A stretch of 64,000 bases of DNA, from the NCBI GenBank assembly GCA_022791455.1, contig JAAVZC010000003.1:1-64000 (forward strand), given 5' to 3'. Positions 27,053 to 34,884 of the stretch are shown here, in pieces. The position numbers and the translations under genes are program-made. Origin of the DNA: Eggerthellaceae bacterium. Its GTDB lineage: Bacteria; Actinomycetota; Coriobacteriia; Coriobacteriales; Eggerthellaceae. The notes under the pieces are model-generated. The model ran no database searches and was not told the DNA's origin. It saw only the letters and a program-made list of their open reading frames with translations. The stretch's first letter is position 1; each line of letters opens with the position of its first letter.

Positions 27053-28372
27053 CTAGTTCTTTTTCGATGGCGCCGCAGAGTCGTGCATCTGCTCGATGGC
27101 GTCTTCGACGCGAGCTATGACGGCGGTGTCCTGACGGCGGCGCGCCCGGTCCAGAATACGAAAGGCCGAATAGGCGCCGCGCCCGTACATACCCACATCG
27201 TGGCCGAAGGAGAAGCTGGTAGCAACCGCGATGGCGAAGAAGGGAGCGAACTCCCAGCCGAATATCTCGCAGCCCATGAAGAACGCTGCGAGCGGGCAGC
27301 GGCTCTGCGCGGTGAAGAACGCCACCAGGCCGATGGCCGCCGAATAGCCCGCATCGCCGCCGGTAAGTACAATGCAGGAAGCACCGAGCAGGGCGCCGAT
27401 GGTGAAGGTGGGCATGATCTCGCCGCCCTTGAACCACAGGCCCAGCGCCAGAATAGTGAAGATAGCCTTCAGCAAGAATCCCCAGATCGGCTGATCTCCG
27501 GCCAGTGCCAGCGTCAACATGTTGCCGCCGGTGCCGCCGTACTCCTGCAACCCGAAGATGAGCGTGACCGCCGCAATAAGAACGCCGCCTCCGGCTACCC
27601 ACAGGTAATAGTTCTTCGAGATACGCTTGGTTAGCCGCTGCAGCCCGTCGATTCCCGAGGCGAACAGCGCGCCGCACAGGGCGGCCAGCACGCCGATGAT
27701 CAGGCACTCCCCTACGGTCTTCCACGAAAGCACCGGAGCGGCCACGCCGGGAATGATGTCGCCGATCCCTACCGCTTTCGCGATGAAGTAGGCCACGAAA
27801 CAGGCCAAGAGAATCGAGCCGGCGTGCTTCACCACCGACCGCTTGTAGTTCGATAGCTCGAGCACGAACATCATCGAGCCGATGGGCGCGAAGAACAGGG
27901 CGGAAAACGTAGCGGCCATACCCGTCGCCGCCGCATAGCCGTGCATGGGCTTGCCCGCATCGGCGTTATGGACCGGCTTCAAGCGGAAGGGGCGCGCCAC
28001 CAAATCGCCCAGCGAGGCACCCATCTGCAGCGCGCCGGCCTCCTTGCCTACCGACGCGCCGCCCAAGATGGACAAGCACGTGCCGGCCAGAATGCCCGGG
28101 GCCAGGAAGGGGGAAATGGGCGAGTCGGAGCGAATCCACTCCACCGCCCGCTTGGTGGACATGTCCAGCGGAAGGCGTGCGCGATGGTAGAGCCAAAGGG
28201 AGAAGCAGCCGATCAAGGGCAGCAGGAAGATGAGCCAGTTGTGGGCCATATACAGATCGTAGACCACGCCAACGCACAGGCACAGCACGATGCTCGCCGC
28301 CGCTGCTACCGCTCCCATACACAAGGCGAACAGCCCGTGCACTACCACTTGCTTTCCATTTATCGCGCCCAT
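27053..28372 (-). CDS. CLC-family chloride channel/antiporter homologue
   Basis: A polytopic membrane protein of 439 aa, starting MGAINGKQVVVHGLFALCMG after an AAGGAGG site; an upstream open frame lacks support. The CLC gating-glutamate loop is recognisable but altered (GASVGKEAGALQMGASLG in place of GREGP). The usual GSGIP selectivity loop is replaced by SDSPISPFLAPG, and the third motif reads GGEIMPTFTIGALLG. Anion specificity is therefore uncertain. It sits, with the hydrolase gene, inside the normally contiguous yceD-rpmF pair. Confidence 0.8.
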   Translation of the reverse strand: MGAINGKQVVVHGLFALCMGAVAAAASIVLCLCVGVVYDLYMAHNWLIFLLPLIGCFSLWLYHRARLPLDMSTKRAVEWIRSDSPISPFLAPGILAGTCLSILGGASVGKEAGALQMGASLGDLVARPFRLKPVHNADAGKPMHGYAAATGMAATFSALFFAPIGSMMFVLELSNYKRSVVKHAGSILLACFVAYFIAKAVGIGDIIPGVAAPVLSWKTVGECLIIGVLAALCGALFASGIDGLQRLTKRISKNYYLWVAGGGVLIAAVTLIFGLQEYGGTGGNMLTLALAGDQPIWGFLLKAIFTILALGLWFKGGEIMPTFTIGALLGASCIVLTGGDAGYSAAIGLVAFFTAQSRCPLAAFFMGCEIFGWEFAPFFAIAVATSFSFGHDVGMYGRGAYSAFRILDRARRRQDTAVIARVEDAIEQMHDSAAPSKKN

Positions 28373-28525
28373 GCGGCATCGCCCTCCTTGCATGCTTGAT
28401 CTCACTTTAGCTGCGAAGAGCGGCGAAGAAGGAAGCGCGCCAAGACCGTCCCTGGAACACCACCGATTCGTTAAAGGGCTGAAACGCAATACGACACTCT
28501 GGATGCAATTCGGAAGGCGGAGGGT

Positions 28526-28596
28526 CGGGGGAGGGGGACCGCGCGCAGTTCCGCAGCGCAGCGAGGACTGTTTGAGCACGGCGCCCCTTCCCCCGG
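28526..28596. repeat. Probable intergenic inverted-repeat element
   Basis: G-rich and C-rich arms (starting CGGGGGAGGGG and ending CCCCTTCCCCCGG) enclose a second imperfect hairpin around CAGTTCCGCAGCGCAGCGAG. It fills most of the 285-bp gap upstream of the CLC gene. Its compact palindromic layout resembles a REP cluster; I saw no second copy in the window. Confidence 0.4.
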
Positions 28597-28615
28597 CCTG
28601 GAGCCGGGCAGGCAC

Positions 28616-28642
28616 AAAAAAGCCCGCCGGGAAGGCGGGCCG
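28616..28642 (-). terminator. Rho-independent terminator after yceD
   Basis: On the minus strand GGCCCGCC and GGCGGGC pair around a short loop and are followed by six Ts, 16 nt after the yceD stop. It ends the coiled-coil/yceD transcript before the CLC gene. Confidence 0.85.
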
Positions 28643-28657
28643 CTGGTTCGCGAAAGG

Positions 28658-29209
28658 TTATTCCTCGTCGAGCTTCAAGTCTTTCAGCACGGCGAAGGGA
28701 TTGTCCGGCGAAGGCTCATCGCTTGCCTCTGCAGCCTCGCAACCGCAATCGCCCTCGTTCAGGTTCGCGCCGCACTTCGGGCACAGGCCCTTGCAGTCGT
28801 CCTGGCACAGGGGAAGAAGCGGCATGTCCATCAACAGAGCCGCCTGAATGAGCGGCAACAAGTCGATGGTGTGGTCTTCCGGCAGCACGTCGAACTCGTC
28901 GCCCTCCATGTCCTCGGACGACTCGGCGTCGCCATCGATGAGGTAGTAGCCCTCGATCTCGCCCATGCAGTGGATGGCCACGTCCTCCAGGCAGCGGGCG
29001 CAGGAGGTGACGGCGTCGCCCTCTACCATGCCGCTGACCAGGAAGGCATCGCCGGTGTTGGTGATGTCCGCCGACCACTCCAGCGGCTCGGCGAAGGAAT
29101 ACAGATCTGGGCCGGCCTTGAACACCGGCATCTCCAGCTTGCCCTCGTAGTGGCGGAATTCCGCTGGCGAGAACAGCTCGGGGGGGATTGTTATGCGTAA
29201 GTTCTCCAT
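28658..29209 (-). CDS. yceD: DUF177 (YceD/Duf177) protein
   Basis: A 183-residue acidic protein with the DUF177 core (VSGMVEGDAVTSCARCLEDV) and C-terminal cysteines (CQDDCKGLCPKCGANLNEGD). In other bacteria YceD homologues are linked to 23S rRNA biogenesis and are encoded directly upstream of rpmF. Here that linkage is broken. It follows the coiled-coil gene by 3 nt. Confidence 0.88.
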   Translation of the reverse strand: MENLRITIPPELFSPAEFRHYEGKLEMPVFKAGPDLYSFAEPLEWSADITNTGDAFLVSGMVEGDAVTSCARCLEDVAIHCMGEIEGYYLIDGDAESSEDMEGDEFDVLPEDHTIDLLPLIQAALLMDMPLLPLCQDDCKGLCPKCGANLNEGDCGCEAAEASDEPSPDNPFAVLKDLKLDEE

Positions 29210-29212
29210 GAG

Positions 29213-29683
29213 CTATCGAACGTTCACGGAGTTCTGGTTCAGGCGGTCGCGGCAGCGGCGGGCGTTGCCGAGCAGCGTGTCGAGCGTCTGCTCCACGTGG
29301 CCGAACACCTCATCGGCGTAGTCCTCGGCACCGGCGCGGGTCTGGCGCTCCAGCTCGCGGGCATCGGCCAGGATGGTCTCCGCCTGCTGCTGGGCAATGC
29401 GCACGATCTCCTGCTCGGAGGCGATGGTCATGGCCTGGCTGCGGGCGTCCTCGATCATACGGTTCGCTTCCGCCTCGGCGTCGTCCATCAGGCTCTGGCG
29501 CTCGCGCACAATCTGGCGGGCCTGAGAGAACTCGCTGGGGAACGTCTCGCGAATCTCATCCATGATCTCGAAAGCGGCAGCGACGTCCACTTGACGAAGG
29601 TTGCTCTTGCCGAACACCTGCTTCGAATCTTCCAGCAGAATGGACAGTTCCTCGAGCAATCCGAGAACTCCGGTTTCGTCCAT
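29213..29683 (-). CDS. Coiled-coil protein, F0-subunit-B/DivIVA-like helices
   Basis: A 156-residue, highly charged, mostly helical protein (QARQIVRERQSLMDDAEAEA; RMIEDARSQAMTIASEQEIV). No membrane segment is visible. Similar proteins are often annotated as ATP synthase subunit B-like and are found next to coaD and yceD in Gram-positives. The role is unknown; a cell-envelope or division scaffold is possible. Confidence 0.75.
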   Translation of the reverse strand: MDETGVLGLLEELSILLEDSKQVFGKSNLRQVDVAAAFEIMDEIRETFPSEFSQARQIVRERQSLMDDAEAEANRMIEDARSQAMTIASEQEIVRIAQQQAETILADARELERQTRAGAEDYADEVFGHVEQTLDTLLGNARRCRDRLNQNSVNVR

Positions 29684-29845
29684 GGTTATCCTCTCTCTTT
29701 ACAACTCGCGGTGGGCTGTGGATGTACTTCGTTTCTTCCGCGAAACTGCAAATCACCCATAAGTGTTACGAATATTAACATGAACTTTTTCGGCGGACGG
29801 TCACAAAGGTAACCAGTAGGCATAATTCCCGTTACAGGGAGGAAT

Positions 29846-30814
29846 CTATGCGGGAAAACCCTCGATGACGACGAAGGTGGAGCTGGCGCCGAAGGTGATG
29901 GAGTCGCCCGGACACAAGGGCACGGGGGCAGAAACGAACTCGCCGCGCTCCGCCTTCGGCGGCTCCACGACCACCGCTTCTCCCGATAAGCCGCTGACCA
30001 GGGTTGTTCCGCCTTTGGACCCCAGGCCATCCACGAGCCATTGGCCTTCGCCGTCGCACCAAATGCGGGCGTGGCGGCCGGACACGTCCGGCTCCACCTG
30101 GTTGACCGAGCGCTCTTCCAAGGCGAGCGTGCCCACAACAGTGCCTTCCACCGTGGGCTCCACCCATTGAGGCGCCCCGGCCACCAGGCCGTCGATCACC
30201 CGCACCAACCCCAACCAAGGCTGGCGCTGTTCCGCCACTGACGGTTCGTCGTCGCGCACCACCAGCTTCGGCACGGGTGTGGCCATGGGGGCGCCGTGCA
30301 TCTTCGCCGTGAACCCCTGCGCTTCTTCCACCGCGCGGCGCACATTGCCGATGCATGCGGCGGTAACCATAAGAACGAGCGCCACTTCCGCTCGCTCATC
30401 GGTGGAAAGAGAGACATCCACCTGAATGCGATCGAGCATGTTGCGGTACAGCGTGGGGTCTTGGCCGTGAGCTTCGAGCGCGTGGTCCATCTGCCGGCCC
30501 GGCTCACCACAGACCACGTCCAGAATCTGCTCGCCGGAGAGCATCTGCTTCTTGCGGGACTTCATGCGGGACGCAAGCCGCAGCGCTGCCACAGGGAAGT
30601 CGCAGAAATACTGCTCGGAAAGCATGCCCGCCGGCGCGTGCACGATAGTGCGGGAGATCCAGGTGCGGTCGTTCAGGCGGCTTAAGGGGCTGCGACCGTC
30701 GGAAAGCGGCCGACCCGACAGCAGGATGCCGGCCACCTCTTTGTTGCTGAGGGCGCCGTAGCGCTTCATGATCTCGAAAAGAACCGAGAGCGGGGTGATT
30801 TCTGCGGGCGTCAT
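29846..30814 (-). CDS. FHA-domain protein
   Basis: A 322-residue cytoplasmic protein. The C-terminal roughly 110 residues form a forkhead-associated domain: VVGTLALEERSVNQVEPDVS, then the phosphothreonine-binding SGRHARIWCDGEGQWLVDG and GSKGGTTLVSG. The N-terminal two-thirds has no domain I recognise; it is mainly helical. It overlaps the kinase gene by 4 nt, so it probably binds the kinase's phosphorylated products. Confidence 0.82.
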   Translation of the reverse strand: MTPAEITPLSVLFEIMKRYGALSNKEVAGILLSGRPLSDGRSPLSRLNDRTWISRTIVHAPAGMLSEQYFCDFPVAALRLASRMKSRKKQMLSGEQILDVVCGEPGRQMDHALEAHGQDPTLYRNMLDRIQVDVSLSTDERAEVALVLMVTAACIGNVRRAVEEAQGFTAKMHGAPMATPVPKLVVRDDEPSVAEQRQPWLGLVRVIDGLVAGAPQWVEPTVEGTVVGTLALEERSVNQVEPDVSGRHARIWCDGEGQWLVDGLGSKGGTTLVSGLSGEAVVVEPPKAERGEFVSAPVPLCPGDSITFGASSTFVVIEGFPA

Positions 30815-32763
30815 GGGAGCGCCTCCTCTTCTACGACAACAACAGCTTCTTCTAGGGGCTCTTCGCCGGCGCCACTTTCATCAGCCTCAACTTCCAAAGC
30901 TGTGGCTTCTTCTGCGGAGTCCAGCTCGTATACAGGCTCTTCGGCAACTTTAAGAGCTCTCGCCGCTGATGGAAGGGCGGCCGAAGAGGACCCGCCTTCC
31001 AGGTACGGAACGGGGTCAGCGCCCCAAGGCAGCACGGGACGCTTGACTGCCGCGAATCCTGCGGATTTCCGCGATGGGTCGGCGAAAACGAAACTGGCGA
31101 CAAAGGCGGGTAGAACGGCCAGCGCTGCCAAGAGGACTGCTGCATAAAGCGCCATCTCCACACCCACGGACGGCCATCGGGAAATGGCGACGGCAATAGC
31201 GACAAGGGCGCCACCCAGCAGATCGCCGAGGAGCCCGCAGGCCAGGCCGAACGAGGTTGAGCCCTCTCCGTGGCGGGCCGCCAGCCCGAGCCCGGCAGGA
31301 ACCAGAAGCGCAAGCGCGACGGCAACACCGGGCAGGGGGCCCTCGACAACGGGGGAAGACGCAGGGAGCGCGTACTCCAAACCGTTGGCAAGAAGGCCCG
31401 TCACCGCCGCAACCGCGATACAGACAAGAGCCGACAAGCCGGCGAACAGCCGACGTCCCCTCTTGCGGCGCCGCGCCGCAGCCAAAGCGGCTACTTCCCC
31501 GGCGAGCGGGAAGGATTGCTGCGGCTCCCCCTTCAAGGCGCGGGCCACGTTTTCGCTATAACCTTCCGCAAATGCTGCAAGCGCATCACGCATATCGGCG
31601 GCCGTTGGGCGCTTCGCCTGATGCACCGCCAATGCTGCTGCAAGATACGGTGTCAATTGCTCGTCCACCTGCGAGAGCGCCAGTCGGAGCGCACTCGCGG
31701 AAGGAGGGTTCTCCAAAGCCGTCGCTGCGCGGGCAACTGCCACCGCCACTTCCGGCTCGCGTTCGAGCACAGCCGCGATATCGTCGGCGGCCCCATGGGC
31801 GCCTGACGCGGCCGGATACGCCAGCTCAGTCTTAATGCGAAAGGCAGAGCGATTGCCCAATTCGGCGCGGGCCACATAGCTCAAATCGTAAGGCGGATGT
31901 CCTTCGAGTAGCGTATAAAGAACACTTCCAGCTGAGTACACGTCCACTGCGGGCGAATGGCGCAAGCGCTCCATTTCCGCAACGTCTTCCGTCAACATTT
32001 CCGGCGGGGCGAAATCCGCCGTAGCGCCCCGCTGGCCGCCGTAGCGGCTGGTGAACGTAGGGTCGTCGCCCGTCACAATGGTAGCGGAACCGAAGTCGAT
32101 CAGCCTCAGCTCAAAGGAGCCCTCTTCCACCTGATCCTGCAGCGACTGATGGGAGGTGTCCACCATCACATTGCGCAGGGACACATCGCGATGGGCCAGG
32201 CCCTGATGCAGAAGGGCCATGCGCGAGAGCAGATCATACAGGTCGCGTCCAATGCGGGCAGCGACGAGGGGCGAGACGCGACCGGCGTCATCAACTGCCA
32301 GCTCCTTCGCCGCCTGCTCGAGGGTGATGCCGTCGATCCACTCCATCACCAGCACCGGCGAACCGTCAAGGGTGCCCCGCCCATACAAACGCGGGAACCC
32401 GCGCAACTCCGAGAGTTTGCGATGGGTGTCGTATTCGGCGTCAAAAGCGGCACGCATCATGGCAGCAAGATCGTCGTTGTCGGCCGCGGCGTCCGCCGAA
32501 AGCCGCTTCAGCGCGAACTGCTCACCAAAGGCATTAACCGCCCGCACCACTTCGCCAACACCACCGCTGCGAGCCGAAGACTCATCTAGAAACAACGTGG
32601 TAAACCGACGGCAATAAGCATCCCGCCCCGCCCCCGGCACCACGCAAGCAGGCTCAAACGCATCAATGCGAATAAAATGGAGGTTCTTGGACATACGATT
32701 CGAGCGCTCTAGCTCAACGGGTGCAACCATCTCTACCGTCACGGGAGCGCTTTCCTTTTGCAT
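30811..32763 (-). CDS. Membrane Ser/Thr-type protein kinase with atypical catalytic loop
   Basis: A 650-residue protein. The kinase domain (about residues 40-330) has a glycine loop SGGVGEVVRAV, lysine FALKRL, catalytic loop HRDVSLRNVMV, LIDFGSATIV and an APE-like FAPPEM. The usual lysine of HRDxKxxN is serine, with Arg two residues later, as in tyrosine-kinase-like loops. Four or so hydrophobic segments follow (about 430-570), then an acidic Glu/Val-rich tail. It overlaps the upstream gene by 25 nt and the FHA gene by 4 nt. The exact start is uncertain; ATG at 32694 is an alternative. Confidence 0.82.
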   Translation of the reverse strand: MQKESAPVTVEMVAPVELERSNRMSKNLHFIRIDAFEPACVVPGAGRDAYCRRFTTLFLDESSARSGGVGEVVRAVNAFGEQFALKRLSADAAADNDDLAAMMRAAFDAEYDTHRKLSELRGFPRLYGRGTLDGSPVLVMEWIDGITLEQAAKELAVDDAGRVSPLVAARIGRDLYDLLSRMALLHQGLAHRDVSLRNVMVDTSHQSLQDQVEEGSFELRLIDFGSATIVTGDDPTFTSRYGGQRGATADFAPPEMLTEDVAEMERLRHSPAVDVYSAGSVLYTLLEGHPPYDLSYVARAELGNRSAFRIKTELAYPAASGAHGAADDIAAVLEREPEVAVAVARAATALENPPSASALRLALSQVDEQLTPYLAAALAVHQAKRPTAADMRDALAAFAEGYSENVARALKGEPQQSFPLAGEVAALAAARRRKRGRRLFAGLSALVCIAVAAVTGLLANGLEYALPASSPVVEGPLPGVAVALALLVPAGLGLAARHGEGSTSFGLACGLLGDLLGGALVAIAVAISRWPSVGVEMALYAAVLLAALAVLPAFVASFVFADPSRKSAGFAAVKRPVLPWGADPVPYLEGGSSSAALPSAARALKVAEEPVYELDSAEEATALEVEADESGAGEEPLEEAVVVVEEEALP

Positions 32764-33890
32764 TCTTCGTATATTTCAAGAGAAAGCGGAAGTCCAGAGC
32801 TTCCCATGGGCAGCTCCGACATCCACTTATCGACGTCGGTGGAAGGATCCTCTAGCTTGCAATTCTCGCACCAGGCCTCATTAAGCTCCCGGGTGAAAAT
32901 TGCCAGATAATTGATACCTTTTTTGATGCTTCCAACATTTTCGGAATAAATGGAGCATCCATAATAGCCGCTCCCATTCAAACCACAAGCATAACTGGCC
33001 TGCGTAATGACGTCGCTCCATGCAACATCAAGGGGATAAACGGCATCATGAGTCTGACTACGGAACGTCTTGCGCTGCTCCAGCGACCCGCTCATCGCGT
33101 ATTTCTGGAAATCATTCCAGTAGCCGTAGACGAGCTTCTCCCACTTCAGCATCTCGTCGTATTTATCGTAAACGACTTCCAGAATGTCAGCCTCCATCTC
33201 GGGGCTAAGGCCGTCTTCGGAATTCCCGGTTTCAGGGAAATACTTCTTTGGCGCTTCGGGAACCGGATCGGGCGACCCCGAAGATGCCGGAGGCTGCGAA
33301 TTCGAGCTGCCGCTTCCCGAAGATGGAGATCCACCTTGCCCCGAAGCGCTTGTCGAGCCGCCACCAGAGGACGATCCGCCGCCAGAGACGGTGTTACTCT
33401 GATCTGAGCCGGATGCCAATTTCTCATCAGAGGTTTCTTTCGGAGTATCGTCGGGATCCGCAAGAGAGCCAGCAGAAACATGGATGCCATCAGGTGTAAC
33501 AAGACCATCCCCGCCTGCGGGTTGAGAAGGATCAGCCGCTCCCGGCTCGCTGCCCTCAGCAGAACCCTTGGGTTCAGACGCGACAGCCGAATCTCTCGAT
33601 TCAGTATTCCCCGCAGCCGCATCACTAAGCTCTTCCGAATCTCCAGCCCCGTCTTCCGGCTCCCCCGTCTCTCCCAGCGGCGTTTCAGTATTCGCCACCA
33701 CTTCTTCCGGCAGGAATTGCCTTAAGAAGGGGCTTTCCGCTGCCAGGCCGGGAAGCGCGGCACCGTAGGCTACGGCCCCCATCGACACGAACACGAGCGA
33801 GAACGCCAAAAGCGAGGCCAGCGCCGGCGGCACCGTGCCGCGACCCAGCAGCCCTCCCGCGCGCCGATCTTCGAACTTGTTGCCCTTCAC
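32739..33890 (-). CDS. Membrane-anchored protein with Ser/Gly/Asp-rich stalk, unknown function
   Basis: A 383-residue protein starting GTG then KGNKFEDRRAGGLLGRG, with GAGAGGAAG upstream. It has a short basic cytoplasmic end, one membrane helix (LASLLAFSLVFVSMGAVAYG), then about 180 residues of low-complexity Ser/Gly/Glu/Asp/Pro linker. A C-terminal globular region has four cysteines (YACGLNGSGYYGCSIYSENV and AWCENCKL). It resembles a surface sensor or substrate for the co-transcribed kinase; I recognise no domain. Confidence 0.72.
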   Translation of the reverse strand: MKGNKFEDRRAGGLLGRGTVPPALASLLAFSLVFVSMGAVAYGAALPGLAAESPFLRQFLPEEVVANTETPLGETGEPEDGAGDSEELSDAAAGNTESRDSAVASEPKGSAEGSEPGAADPSQPAGGDGLVTPDGIHVSAGSLADPDDTPKETSDEKLASGSDQSNTVSGGGSSSGGGSTSASGQGGSPSSGSGSSNSQPPASSGSPDPVPEAPKKYFPETGNSEDGLSPEMEADILEVVYDKYDEMLKWEKLVYGYWNDFQKYAMSGSLEQRKTFRSQTHDAVYPLDVAWSDVITQASYACGLNGSGYYGCSIYSENVGSIKKGINYLAIFTRELNEAWCENCKLEDPSTDVDKWMSELPMGSSGLPLSLEIYEECKRKALP

Positions 33891-34072
33891 CGACAACTTC
33901 CTCTCCCGAAACCCCAACTGAACCAGGCAAAATCCCAGTTCAACTTTCACAAAGTATATCAAACGCCCCTGATCGCTTCGTTGCGATCCCCGGCAAACCG
34001 AGACTCGTCCCATGCCGTCACGCACACCCAGCGTCAGCGTTCTCCAAATTGTGACATGGAGCAATTGAGAAA

Positions 34073-34084
34073 TGTTGCGCAACA
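34073..34084. promoter_or_regulatory. TGTTGCGCAACA palindrome, copy 1
   Basis: A perfect 12-bp palindrome about 185 bp upstream of the membrane-anchored gene. The same 12-mer recurs at 34494 and, extended, at 38287. Confidence 0.5.
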
Positions 34085-34141
34085 AGCTGGGCGGACAATC
34101 TGGGACAATCCTCGCCAGCTAAAGGCAGCGCAAAGGAGGCA

Positions 34142-34151
34142 CCCCCCCCCC
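34142..34151. repeat. Run of ten C residues
   Basis: A homopolymer of ten C on the plus strand (G on the minus), inside non-coding DNA. Such tracts are prone to slippage. It is not inside a gene I can support, so any phase-variable role would be through promoter spacing. Confidence 0.7.
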
Positions 34152-34493
34152 GGCGCACGATATACAGCTAATCTTCGCGGGCCCAAACCGCATTGGCCCA
34201 TCCTTCCCACAGCGCGCGGGCTGTGGCAGACGGGTGCGCGCATGATAAGGAAGGTATCCGCCACAGTTACCACACTGCGTCGGGCGCACGCACACTGCGA
34301 ACTACCGTCGAGAAGGCAGATACCCTCCTTGCCAATAGTTACGCAGTGCCAGGCGCAATCACCTGAACCTATGAAATTGTGGAGCGCCGCCCAAAGGGCC
34401 GCAGTGTGGTATTTGCCATTGTAGCAGGAGAAACTCCCCCAAAAACCCGCAACCCCGCGAACCTCTTCATGCGGCACCAGATCCCACCCAAAA

Positions 34494-34505
34494 TGTTGCG
34501 CAACA
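34494..34505. promoter_or_regulatory. TGTTGCGCAACA palindrome, copy 2
   Basis: Identical to the 12-mer at 34073 and followed on the plus strand by an A-rich stretch. A candidate binding site for the same regulator. Confidence 0.5.
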
Positions 34506-34753
34506 ACATTGAAAAAAAAGCGGATACTGGCCTCACTTTACCGGGGGTCATCCTATAATTGGGGAGCCCCACTTACTAAAATCCGTGAATCTCACTTCCG
34601 AAAGCCTGTATCCCCATCAACCGCTTGAAACAGTCTCGCAACGCTTGTCAAAACATTTGTAAAATCAGAGCAAATACAATCATTGGCCCTCTGAACAATC
34701 ATGCCGTCAAAAGTTTCAACTTCATCAATCTGAAAAGCGATAACGTAAAAGCG

Positions 34754-34789
34754 TACGAGCCAAAAGCTTCCTTAAAGCTCTGGCTCGTA
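34754..34789 (-). terminator. Putative terminator of the SPFH/HEPN operon
   Basis: TACGAGCC and GGCTCGTA close a stem with an extra AAGCT pairing inside, about 95 bp after the last gene of the operon. Only short T-runs follow, so it is a weak intrinsic terminator or an RNA-stabilising hairpin. Confidence 0.4.
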
Positions 34790-34884
34790 TATCAATCTGT
34801 AGCCAACCGTTCGCCACTTACCCAAAAGCGTCCTTGCTCCCAAGCATAGTATGCTGCGAAATGGCTTTCATGCAATATCGCAAA

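Larger units (their letters stand above)
33891..34884. other. About 1 kb with no supported gene
   Basis: The left half is moderately G+C-rich; from about 34.5 kb the sequence is clearly A+T-rich. Open frames exist on both strands, but their translations are Cys/Arg-rich or low quality and lack ribosome-binding sites. The stretch holds two TGTTGCGCAACA palindromes, a run of ten C, a perfect TATAAT hexamer at 34554-34559 on the plus strand, and a hairpin near its right end. Confidence 0.6.

Noticed and set aside
34034-34477. Possible 147-aa minus-strand gene in the non-coding kilobase
   Set aside because: Composition is Cys/Arg-rich and unlike a folded protein, there is no ribosome-binding site, and the frame crosses the C10 tract and one palindrome.
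34625-34849. Possible 74-aa plus-strand gene after the TATAAT hexamer
   Set aside because: No ribosome-binding site, composition without clear structure, and it overlaps the hairpin assigned as a terminator. The TATAAT also lacks a -35.
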